A program made the position numbers and the translations under genes. Below the pieces are notes generated by a model. That model did not search any database. It was not told the origin of the DNA and saw only the letters and a list, made by a program, of their open reading frames with translations. Positions 18,630 to 26,853 of a stretch of DNA of 26,853 bases are shown here, one piece after another (position 1 is the stretch's first letter; each line of letters opens with the position of its first letter). Source of the stretch: Branchiostoma floridae (lineage: Eukaryota; Chordata; Leptocardii; Amphioxiformes; Branchiostomatidae); assembly GCF_000003815.2 (NCBI RefSeq), contig NC_049983.1, positions 21,211,338 to 21,238,190 of the forward strand, written 5' to 3'.

Positions 18630-21600
18630 CTGGGGACAGAATAAAAAGACATTAATAAGGACACCGTAAAACTGTCTGTGTGTGAAACATACTGCAGAGG
18701 ATACATCATACAAGTACATGTACATCAATTATGCATTTATATTACCACTTTGTCACTGAAGAGGAAAAATCTTTTAAAACACCATCTTTGAAACCTTCCA
18801 TTTCTAAATCTAGATATAAATGGCCAGTTTTGGCTTTTGCATCATTTGTTATGGACATGCTATTGTCTGATTTTTTTGTGGTAGATAGCCTTCATTATCA
18901 GGTACATGTAGAAGTATCACAGTACCCCTAACAGCTTTCTCTGGAACTGCAGGGGCATTTTGCTTAAAAACTAAATGAGGATAAATGAACAAAGGAAAAA
19001 TGCATTTCTGTAATATTTTGTAAGTATGTATCTTAGTCACAGATTTACACAGGAAAATATGCGGTATGCAAATTAGGAATTAATTTGCATGACTACAAAT
19101 GTACACTACAATGCTGAAAATTTCTTTGACAGGCTTAGATAAACTTCTCAGTTTCAGCATTCTATGATAACTCTACGTTTGCAGAAACCATGATTCTGTT
19201 TCTTGACAGCAGAAGAAAGTGGTGCCTACCTCCTCACTGTACTTGTTGGCATAGCTGTAGAGCTCGTGCAAGGCACTGATGGTGTTGTACTCGTTGTAGT
19301 GCAAGCGTGACTCTTCGGCCAGCACAGCGTTCATGTCCTGGTCACTGATTGGTGGGATGGCCTGGATGTCCTGGTAGTACCTGAGTGAATCATGGAAACA
19401 GACAGGTTAAGTACAGCAGACTCAATTTACTTGAGTGACATACTTTAAACACAAGTGTCAGTGCTGATTGGAGAGTTTGGGAATAAAACTAGATGTCCTT
19501 AACTCTGTCTTTTCTCATTCTTTTTTCTATATTGATACTTAATATGCTTTCTTAATACTGTATGGGCACGAATACTGATGCGCATGGCAGAAGAAAAGCA
19601 GATCCTGCGAAAAGAACTCTGCAACAGACCTGAGTCAGCTTACAGATGTACCCTATGTGCCAGAGACTGTCATTCTCGTATAGGACTGTTTAGCCACAGT
19701 CAACGCTGTAGGGCTGATATCAATTAGGATTCTACCATGGTCAATATTGACCCAAGGAGGCCATATATATGGGCAAAAAACATTTTGACAGGGTTGGTCG
19801 CAAATACCCTGTGAATATACATGCACGTCTATATTATTCATTGACTTGGTTCTTCTTAGATCTTTTAGAGTCATCTTTGCAAAGGGTAACTCAGTTTGGA
19901 GGAAAAAATACACTTCAACATCTATCCAGAGTACAAAATACCATCAAAGCTAGTAGGTAGTAAAACCCCTGACCTGTTGACCCAGTTCTTGTACTGTGGA
20001 ATGTCCTTGGCGTACAGCAGCTTGCTGGAGGGGGAGTCCTTGCCCAGCCGGTGGTCGGAGATGGAGCAGGAGTCCATGAAGGTCTGTGCGATGACTGACA
20101 GGCAGGCATCCACCGTGTTGGACTTGTAGATGTCAAACACGAAGTTGGGGTTCTTGATCAGGTTTATCCAAAATCTAAGTGGCAGGCTGTGGAAGAGGGT
20201 AAGAAGAACAATAGCACTCAATAATATGTTTGGGACATTTTTTTAATCTTCTACCTAGCAATCTATCTATTACATCATCAAATAGATTTGATGCTGTGCA
20301 ACCTTTAAAAAGCATATTGTAACAATTTCAAAATGTCTATTTCAATGCAAAGTTTTACTGCTGGGATAAGCCAATGAGCTTGCTTTCTTCTTCAGATACC
20401 GGTAAAAAATCTGATCAGCTATGCATAATTTACTGTTCCACAGGTATCTGCCCATCAACTAGCCCTTTATCTACTGTCAACCACCTACAGCATACCTTTT
20501 GCAAACCAGTAAGTTTCTTTGCACTGATCTACAACACAACACATTTTACTGTTCCTTTCATATCTCTCCATGGACCTTTATCTACTGTCAATCACCTACA
20601 GCAAACCTTCTGACTAGTACTGCAAACCAGTATGTTGCTTTGCACTAATCTACAGCACACTGTAGTAACCACAGTCCCCACCTGTTGCTCTTCCATGTGT
20701 GAATGACGCTGGGGTCGGTGATGGCGTGTCTCTCCGCCTGCTCGTCTAGGAAGTCAAACAGGTACTTGATGGCGAGAGGCAGCGTGCTTCCGCGGTGCGC
20801 CGTGCTGAATATCGTCTCAAACAGGTCATCTACAAACTTCTGCAGCGTGCCCTGTGGACAGGAACAAGAGTGGAAACATCAACTATGGCACATTCTCTAA
20901 AATAGGTGAATGACCATTGACACTGAATGGGAAAAGCAAGTATATGACTTTGAGCATGTTTCTTGTGGCATAAATATTAAGAGGATGCTGATCTTAAATC
21001 ATGTAATCTATTTCTTTGCTATATTTTGTCCAACTTATCCTTCCTCACTCATGACCTCAATGAAAAGTAACCTACAAGTCATTTTGAGCTAATGATCAAA
21101 CAAAGCTAATGGGAATGGAAGAGGTTAGGAGTGGTACCTTGGTAGCCAGGAGCCTGGTGAGATAGATCTCTGACACCATCTTACTGCCTCTGTCTCCCTC
21201 TCGCTGCATGTCCTGGTCATGATGCTTCACCTGAACTCACAAAACAGCAACACAATAATTACATCATGTGAATTTGCACATTTAACTTAACAGACAAATG
21301 AACTTTCATGCTAACATTCAACTTAACTTAATTTTTCATCACCTTAAACAGTAACAAATACAGATCCATAGGTCATGTTATTGTTTGTCCATACAAAGAG
21401 AAACACTAGATACAAAGTACAGAATGGCTTCAACAAGAATAAAAACATAAAGTGTTACCATAAAAACTTAAACTAAAAAAAGACATTTCATAATGAATGT
21501 CTGGCATATTAACTCTGAAAGGAAAGTTTCTGCTAGATTCAAATATTCAACATTGCCACATTAAGAGAAGTTTAGTTTTTAAAATGAGAATAACTATGAT

Positions 21601-24600
21601 ATTCTGAAGAGGCCTTTACTGGCCAAAGTCCCTGCATAATACCATAAATATAACGTTACATGTGTCTTGCTGCCTACTGACCAGGTGCCACAGCTTGATG
21701 CCGTTCTCCAGGTGATCAGGAGTGATGATGGGGGAGGTGGACCTGCTGGCAGGGCTGCCGGGGAACCTGCTCAGTCCTGGACTACTCACATTCATACAGT
21801 CAGCAGCTGCAACAACAATACAACAAGTTAGAGAAAGTTCTCTGGACTGGTCAAAATCATACAGTCAACCACTGCAATAACAACACAAGTTAGAAAAAGT
21901 TCCATGGACTGGTCACATTCATACAATCTAATGCTGGTCACATTCAACAAACCACATACAATGTAACTCTGGGTATGACAATGCTCAAAATAATACTTCT
22001 TTCTAATATTTTGACTTAAATGGCAATGAAAACAGCTAGTACATAACTAAAAAACGCAGTTACTCAAGCAACTGGATATTATTTGGAAACTGTCAATCGT
22101 TACATATCGCATCCACTATCTTTCGTCAGTGACAGTGACGAGATCTGGCAGAACTAGGTTTTATACCCTAATGGTTACTCCTTTCCTCAGCTAGTTTCTA
22201 CAGGAGTCATTATTTTCAGGCTCATCCTTCTAACGTTAGATACTGATTTTGTGAGAAGGACAAAGGTAAGNNNNNNNNNNNNNNNNNNNNNNNNNNNNNN
22301 NNNNNNNNNNNNNNNNNNNNNNNNNNNNNNNNNNNNNNNNNNNNNNNNNNNNNNNNNNNNNNNNNNNNNNCTTTGCTCTGCTGTTTTCGGTCACATAAAA
22401 CAAAGGTCAGGTACAACCAATATGGGTGATATTTAGCCACATATTCTAAATGCAATTAAATTTGTTGTGATTTTATGCTGGCATGGTGACCTCTATCTTC
22501 ACTGCAAACTTACAACCACTGCGAAAACTGTCATTCGCTGTACTGTAGCACCCTTGCCGAGTCGCTTGTACAGATGTCGCTTGCTCCATTAGATCAGGGT
22601 TTCTTTTCTGGTGTAGGAGGAATAGTTCTCTGTGCTTCTCTGTGTTCAGCAGATTTGCATGTAAATGTCTTCCCTTACCTGCCTTGTACCTACTGGAGCC
22701 TTATACTGAGAATTCAAAAGATTTTTGTGCAAGTGTGTCTTGTGGCATGCTAATCCTTTGTCCAAACATAGACCACCTACTTTTGCAGAGTGCGGTGTTG
22801 TGTGGCGGATCTTACCATGCTCTCAGGTCACAGATAAGCTGTACGATCCCGCAAATACTGGTGTTTTGGAGCATTCGTCAACAAATGGCCCAACATTTTG
22901 TTACCATAGGCACATGTATAGTCTCTACCAGACTGACTATGCTGGACAGTATAGGGAAAATAATTTGTGAGGGGGGTTTACTACCAGAAAAGTTAGTCAG
23001 ATGCGCAGGGGGAACATGAACTAAAATGATCAGCCGTAGGAAGGTCTGGTGGAGGCTAGCAAATGTACCTGATAGTGAGACAAGGTGTTAATTCTCTTCC
23101 ACTCGCCCTCAGGCTTGGAGGTCAGGTCATCGTCCTGAAGGGTCAGTCTGCCCAGTCGGCCTTGTCTCCACTCTGGACACAGAACAGCAATAACAAACAG
23201 GTTTAATACACATGCAGCAATGCACTACATGATATTAAAGTTGATGCATGTCTTCCTGCACCCCAGTCATATATGTAAGTTTGTTTAGCACTCTACAGGA
23301 GCCCTCATGCAGAATATTGGTACAATTATGGTACATTTATATGTAACCTCATATTTCCACCGGTGCCATACATAATACCGTCACCGAAAAAAAAAAAAAA
23401 ATGACAAAGAGGCCTTCACAATCTTAAGTGTTAATACTTCAGGATTACTGATCAGATGTTGCATTGGTACATCTCTTAAAATCTCTCTAAATTCATGTAT
23501 TTGTTTCTTATGTGGCAGTATTCTGGCACCCAGTAGAAGTTGATGTTACCATCATATCTGTGTTCAAAGACATCAGGTTCCAAAAAAAAAGAAGGAAATG
23601 AAAGCCGGAGGTTAATTGTATCTATGAAGGTAAAACAAGGGGAAACCAAGATAGAACACAGCAGAGTGAACCAGACCTTTTGTTTCATCTTTGAACAAGA
23701 TGATAACCTTTATATGCTATCTTCATTCATATTGGTATTAGACATTCAGAATGAGTACTACAAAACAAATTAAGTACTTTGTAAGGTAGTGTCAGTAACA
23801 CGCAAATGCTTCGACATGACTGTATCATTAAAGCATGGCCTTCTAGCCTTATAAAATATTAAAGGCCATTTTGGGTACTCCTTTGTCATAAATTATGCAC
23901 ATGATTAAGAGACTTGAAACCAATTAAATTAATTGCTCCTTTTCTTTGTGCTATCCTGTATTTGAGCCTACACAAGTTTTACTGCCACAAACAATGAGAA
24001 TTATTTCCTGGTGAAAGAGCATTCTTCATGAGGTGGGCACAGTACGCTTGGCTGCTGATAAATAAATAAGCCATTCTGAAGGTCAATGCCCGTAACATTT
24101 GTATCTATGTGGTAATATATATTGTCAGTGTGTGGCAGATATGGATAAACATGTACAGTGTATGTTCCAAATACACAAAATTTCTTCCTGTTTTAAGCAC
24201 TAACATATAAGAGTATCCCAGTAAGCGTGGAATAGTCATAAGTGGAATAAAGGGGAAAACAGATGTATACTACCAAGAAAAAAACGCCCCACTACTGTAG
24301 ACTACCCGAAAAAGTGAAAAAAGTGTCCAGAAAAGAGTGTAATGGAATGGGTACAGACTTATCACAGAGGCAGGTCCATGCAAGGGGCTTATCCCATGGA
24401 AAAGACCTGTATGGCAGAAGGGCAGAGTGCAAGAAAACAGCATTTGCCAGAGTTGGTCTGCACACTGTCATGTCAATTTGGACAATAATTCTAGGTCCAA
24501 CAAGAGTCCAATAGCTTATACTTCAGCTTCTTTCCTTCAAATCATAGATTGTGACCCTTTCTGTTGTTCGCATATTTGCAGCACGCATTACATAAAAATC

Positions 24601-26746
24601 AGAAAGACTTGTTGACCAGGCTTGTGACCAAGTCACAAAGTCCTTTTATTGTTACAGTCAATGTATTAAAAATGGTAAAGCTGGACAGTGAATACTAGAA
24701 TGACAACATCCAAGTTTTTCTGTACTGTTTCATACGTATCTCTAAGCCTGAGCTTGAAACTGGTGTATCTATTTCCAACTCCTTCTAATCATATTTGCTA
24801 CATCATTTTCATTTGGGAGTAAAAACTTTGATGGGTCACTTAACATAGCCTGCACTACACTTCAAACTGACATGTGCATGATTTCGCTGGACTCTGGCAA
24901 TTGTGAAAAGTTGAAGCAATGATGACTACAGTACAGAGTGGAGAGGTATGACAGGATCACACGCACAGACAAACACACTACAGATGTACATGATGAAACT
25001 TTGCAGAGCAGTAGGGGAAAGGTACTAACATGTCAAGCACACAAAAAATTTTACTGACACATCACATACTACTACAATGGACAAATGAATGACAATGAAT
25101 GAATGAATGTGGTATCAAAATTTAAATCCAAATGCTATCAAACTGTTATATATACATACATTAAGATCTTATAAACATAACGTTATATCTCAACTCCATC
25201 CTCAGAAAACATGCATATGTATAGTCAGTGGACACTCTGCATTGTTGTTATGTAGTGGTATGTGGAATGTACTCTCCAACCATGCATATGACATACTAGT
25301 AAGTTACACAAACATACTTCTTAAAGAATGTGGTAAATCTACCTATGATGCAGGGCACTCAACTACTTATCAATATGTAAATCTTGAGCAAAGGTATTAT
25401 GGGTTTTGAAAATATTAGGACACATGGTTTGGATGGAGCTACCCTTACTCTTAAAGTCATCACTGTCAGAGTCTGAGTCTCCTTGGTATCCACCATCTTG
25501 TGTCAGAGTTGACTCTGACCTGGGCACTTTACAGCAGGCCTCTGTCACATTTACACATATCATAAACACACACAGAAACAGCAGGGTGATGGAATGACAT
25601 GAAGTATAATCGTACTCCAAGGATCGAATGGCAAGGCATCTTTCAAGATGTTTATCATGATTTTTTGTTATCCAAAATGGCCATTTTCTTTAGTCAGCAT
25701 TTGAGCTCATCTACTAAAGACAACAGGACACAGGGATATCCCCAGATGAGAAACAGGGTTTATCAAACATCCTACTGACTGACCCACTATTATCCTTTTT
25801 CCTTGGAGGCAACATTCCTCCAAATACAGAAACAAAGGTGATGCTAGCAATGGTTGAGACAGTGGCTAATAAAATTTTATTCTCTGTTTCTAGCTTCTAG
25901 AAATGTATGTCTAAAGGAATATGCTGTGTGGGAGTGAACACAGTGCAGGGACACAGAATGTAGACAGTGGAAGGGGGACAATCACAGCGGTGTGTGTGTG
26001 AACAGTAAAATGTCGCACACTGACCTAGGTCCACGTCATCCTTGTGTGGCCTGTAGGAGAAGGGCGTGCTTCTGTAGATGGCATCGAGAAGTTTCTCCTT
26101 GACTTGTGTGATGGTGTCACAGTCCAACACCTTCACAGGGATGGGCTGGCTGTCGTCCACACCAACCACGTTCACAGTCTGTGTCAATGGATGCAAAATG
26201 TGTTAGGTGCTGCACAGTACAAATACTACAGTCAAACATGCCCGAGAAGACTGTTCAGGGTACTGATACAATCTGGTCAATGTGGACAGGTAGTCATTAT
26301 AGACAGGTTTCTTAATGCTGTGTCAAAGGGAAAAATTATCACTATACTAAAGTAGAAATTGCTGAGGAGACCACTCATGAGACTGATAAAAATCTAGTCA
26401 ATGTGGACAGGTGGTCACTATAAACAGGATTCTTGATGCTCAAGTCAACAAGAAAAGTTAAAGAGACCACCAAAAAGTGATCACAGGTGGTCCTCATTTA
26501 GAAGTTGTCACTTGTACAGGTGATATAAAGGACCCTAAAATTAAATTTCACAACTGTAAAAAGCTATTCTCAAATTAGCTTGGAATCCAATAGACTCACC
26601 AGTATTTTATACTCTATCTGCTGTCTAATAAGCTTTTCCTCACTAAGCGAGTATCTGGCCTCGCCTGTGACAGTGTCCACTGGACCCTTCTCAACCTGCT
26701 GCTTAATGGCACGGAACAGCATGTACAGGGGCTCGCCTGCACACTC
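18534..26746 (-). CDS. Plexin (A type), cytoplasmic half, spliced gene
   Basis: Plexins are single-pass receptors for semaphorins. Their cytoplasmic part is a split Ras/Rap GTPase-activating domain with an inserted Rho-GTPase-binding domain (RBD). Nine exons are visible, in order: 26600-26746, 26025-26178, 23069-23172, (one missing), 21682-21806, 21138-21230, 20682-20851, 19974-20186, 19230-19380 and 18534-18629. All have GT-AG sites and compatible phases and give about 416 residues ending in TGA. Segments such as [45 protein letters not shown] and [13 protein letters not shown] are nearly invariant in the family. [13 protein letters not shown] points to the A class. The extracellular, transmembrane and juxtamembrane parts lie beyond the right edge. 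The C-terminus (MAGEV) lacks the PDZ-binding tail of B-type plexins. Confidence 0.95.
18630..19229 (-). other. Plexin last intron (600 bases)
   Basis: AT-rich with no coding signal. A TACATGTACA palindrome lies near 18715. Confidence 0.75.
19230..19380 (-). CDS. Plexin exon: C-terminal helices
   Basis: One base completes an Arg codon, then 50 codons: [50 protein letters not shown]. The acceptor is TTCACTCAG and the donor is GAG then GTAGGC, phase 0. It matches the family's YYxDIxxxPxISDQDMxxxLAEESRxH stretch. Confidence 0.96.
19381..19973 (-). other. Plexin intron (593 bases)
   Basis: It contains the antisense LINE zinc-finger fragment (19569-19727) and otherwise AT-rich DNA without coding signal. 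Confidence 0.8.
19569..19727 (+). mobile_element. LINE C-terminal zinc-finger fragment, antisense in plexin intron
   Basis: One plus-strand frame reads [47 protein letters not shown] and RADIN, then TAG. The pattern C-x2-C-x3-C-x-SRIGL-x-SH-x3-C is the zinc-finger-like end of many LINE endonuclease/reverse-transcriptase proteins. Nothing of the RT remains, so it is a 5'-truncated or decayed insertion. It runs opposite to the plexin gene. Sequence after the stop (to about 19800) may be its 3' UTR. Confidence 0.65.
19974..20186 (-). CDS. Plexin exon: second GAP segment with LPLRFW arginine
   Basis: One base, 70 codons and two bases. Together with the split Ser it reads [20 protein letters not shown], then [38 protein letters not shown] and QYKNWVN. 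The Arg in LPLRFW is the conserved second-segment GAP arginine of plexins (about 150 residues from the C-terminus, as in human plexin-B1 by my estimate). The stretch is nearly invariant across the family and GC-richer than the introns. The acceptor is TTCCACAG and the donor is CAACAG then GTCAGG. Confidence 0.97.
20428..20661. repeat. ~115-bp tandem duplication in a plexin intron
   Basis: Unit 1 (about 20428-20541) and unit 2 (about 20542-20661) share TTTACTGTTCC, CCTTTATCTACTGTCAA, CACCTACAGCA, GCAAACCAGTA and CTTTGCACT. They diverge by small indels. The duplication ends about 20 bases from the splice donor of exon 20682-20851. Confidence 0.85.
20682..20851 (-). CDS. Plexin exon: GAP segment, [10 protein letters not shown]
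   Basis: 56 codons plus two bases (phase 0 in, phase 2 out): [56 protein letters not shown]. The acceptor is TGTCCACAG and the donor is CAACAG then GTGGGG. This is helical GAP core. The split Ser codon AG|C is completed by the next exon to give KSNSLPLRFW. Confidence 0.96.
21138..21230 (-). CDS. Plexin exon: GAP segment, [11 protein letters not shown]
   Basis: 31 codons, phase 0 at both ends: [18 protein letters not shown] then [13 protein letters not shown]. The acceptor is GAGTTCAG and the donor is AAG then GTACCA. It belongs to the second half of the RasGAP-like fold and is almost identical to vertebrate A-type plexins from my knowledge of the family. Confidence 0.96.
21231..21681 (-). 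other. Plexin intron (451 bases)
   Basis: AT-rich, with one TAACGTTA at 21651, close to the donor of the upstream exon. No coding signal is present. Confidence 0.7.
21682..21806 (-). CDS. Plexin exon: RBD-to-GAP linker
   Basis: Two bases plus 41 codons. The acceptor is TTGTTGCAG and the donor is CACCTG then GTCAGT. It reads [41 protein letters not shown]. The Ser/Pro-rich first half is the variable linker. PIITPD...KLWHL is conserved and begins the second GAP segment. The first codons lie in a tandem duplication shared with the intron, so this exon border has been remodelled. Confidence 0.93.
21778..21931. repeat. Tandem duplication across a plexin intron-exon junction
   Basis: Unit A (21778-21842), unit B (21843-21904) and a partial unit C (21905-21931) are head-to-tail copies sharing TGGACT..TCA, CATACAGTCA, CTGCAA.AACAA and AGTTAGA.AAAGTT. 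Unit A contains the real splice acceptor and first residues of the exon at 21682-21806. Unit B carries a copy of that acceptor upstream in the transcript. Confidence 0.9.
21807..23068 (-). other. Plexin intron interval with assembly gap and missing exon
   Basis: The exon ending HYQ is phase 0 out and the next recognised exon is phase 1 in, so an exon of length 1 mod 3 must lie between them. The family segment VTDGS...ALVPKQ and its continuation are absent from readable sequence. The 100-N gap at 22271-22370 is the likely place. A 125-codon plus-strand open frame (22642-23019) shows no family resemblance. One TAACGTTA lies at 22231. Confidence 0.7.
22271..22370. other. Assembly gap (100 N)
   Basis: Exactly 100 unknown bases in the plexin intron interval, probably a placeholder for an unsized gap that removed an RBD exon. 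Confidence 1.
23069..23172 (-). CDS. Plexin exon: RBD, WRQGR segment
   Basis: Two bases complete the split Glu codon (AG) and 34 codons follow: [34 protein letters not shown], then donor GTACAT in phase 0. The family pattern EWRQGRxxRxxLQDxD...WKRxNTLxHYQ is intact. The following family segment (starting VTDGS) is not found before the next recognised exon. Confidence 0.95.
23173..25448 (-). other. Plexin intron (2.3 kb)
   Basis: No coding exon was recognised on either strand. It contains one TAACGTTA (25178), a GAATGAATGAATG tract at about 25096, a 15-base A run at about 23387 and ACCGGTGCCATA at about 23360. The last resembles the start of the 11087-11339 repeat. Confidence 0.6.
25449..25541 (-). 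CDS. Candidate 93-nt cassette exon in plexin RBD
   Basis: Between the two RBD exons lies a 93-base open segment. Its acceptor is GTGACAG after a T/G-rich tract (25542) and its donor is AAGA then GTAAGG (25448). It fits phase 1 on both sides, so inclusion keeps the frame and adds 31 residues (about [17 protein letters not shown] then [14 protein letters not shown]) between VDL-E and WRQG. Skipping restores the family sequence DLEWRQG exactly. The insert is Ser/Asp-rich with possible casein-kinase-type sites. I know of no equivalent insert in other plexins. The call rests on splice sites and phase, without transcript support. Confidence 0.45.
26025..26178 (-). CDS. Plexin exon: start of Rho-binding domain (RBD)
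   Basis: The exon has 51 codons plus one base (phase 0 in, phase 1 out). It reads [33 protein letters not shown], then [15 protein letters not shown], and ends with the G of a split Glu codon before GTCAGT. It supplies the first strands and helix of the ubiquitin-like RBD that binds Rho-family GTPases. The loop [11 protein letters not shown] is less conserved than the core. Confidence 0.95.
26179..26599 (-). other. Plexin intron with internal duplication
   Basis: This 421-base intron holds two imperfect copies of a block of about 60 bases (26261-26320 and 26381-26440), each containing TCAATGTGGACAGGT followed by a GTCA-TATA-ACAGG pattern. No coding signal is present. Confidence 0.75.
26600..26746 (-). 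CDS. Plexin exon: end of first GAP segment / RBD linker
   Basis: The exon has 49 codons, phase 0 at both ends. The acceptor is CCCTCCCACAG and the donor is CTG then GTGAGT. It reads from [17 protein letters not shown] through [18 protein letters not shown] to IEYKIL. This segment leads from the first GAP half into the RBD. Val-Glu-Lys-Gly-Pro and the ARYSL block match A-type plexins closely. Earlier exons are outside the window. Confidence 0.95.
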
Positions 26747-26853
26747 CTGTGGGAGGGGGACAAACATGTCAGAACACACCTATTTCAACATTTCTGTGGG
26801 AGGGGGGAAGACAAGCTAGACCACAAACATCTCAACACTTCTGTTGGGGGGGG

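Noticed and set aside
22642-23019. 125-codon plus-strand open frame in a plexin interval
   Set aside because: It is antisense to plexin, with no family resemblance and no supporting splice or promoter signals.
25092-25109. GAATGAATGAATG tract as the tail of a minus-strand CR1 LINE
   Set aside because: No LINE coding or 3' UTR sequence was recognised next to it. It is probably a plain simple repeat.

Overview
This window is animal nuclear DNA. It has spliced genes with GT-AG introns, large non-coding spacers, non-LTR retrotransposon remnants and many short foldback elements. It contains a deuterostome-type plexin and a TRIM-like NHL protein, and an octamer (TAACGTTA) is scattered through the non-coding DNA. 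The best guess is an amphioxus (Branchiostoma), with moderate confidence. Two runs of exactly 100 N (8928-9027 and 22271-22370) are assembly gaps, probably of unknown true size.

Left third (1-13.5 kb). This part is mostly non-coding and repeat-rich. On the minus strand there is a CpG-rich candidate first coding exon (2105-2274) and a weaker candidate exon (697-921). A possible small secreted or membrane Cys-rich gene (9083-9169 plus 8770-8927) is interrupted by the first gap. Mobile-element remains include a CR1/Jockey-like reverse transcriptase end with an (ATTC)n tail (7688-8725) and a second LINE 3' end (5395-5745). There are several foldback/MITE-like elements (111-218, 2975-3172, 11087-11339, 11414-11474, 11677-11950), a pentanucleotide microsatellite, and a 161/165-bp tandem duplication.

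Middle (13.5-14.8 kb). A plus-strand, apparently single-exon gene encodes a 332-residue NHL beta-propeller protein. A TATA/initiator pair lies upstream, and a 28-bp near-perfect inverted repeat covers its stop codon.

Right half (15-26.85 kb). The 3' half of a plexin (A type) gene lies on the minus strand, convergent with the NHL gene. I resolve nine coding exons with canonical splice sites and matching phases. They cover the end of the first GAP segment, the Rho-GTPase-binding domain, the second GAP segment with the LPLRFW motif, and the stop codon. One conserved exon (the segment starting VTDGS) is missing and is probably in the second gap. A 93-nt phase 1-1 candidate cassette exon with an acidic insert lies inside the RBD region. 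A tandem duplication crosses one intron-exon junction, and an antisense LINE zinc-finger fragment sits in an intron. The 3.4 kb downstream of the stop is ORF-poor and is probably a long plexin 3' UTR.

The plexin, the NHL gene and the retroelement pieces are well supported. The short candidate exons on the left are speculative and are marked so.
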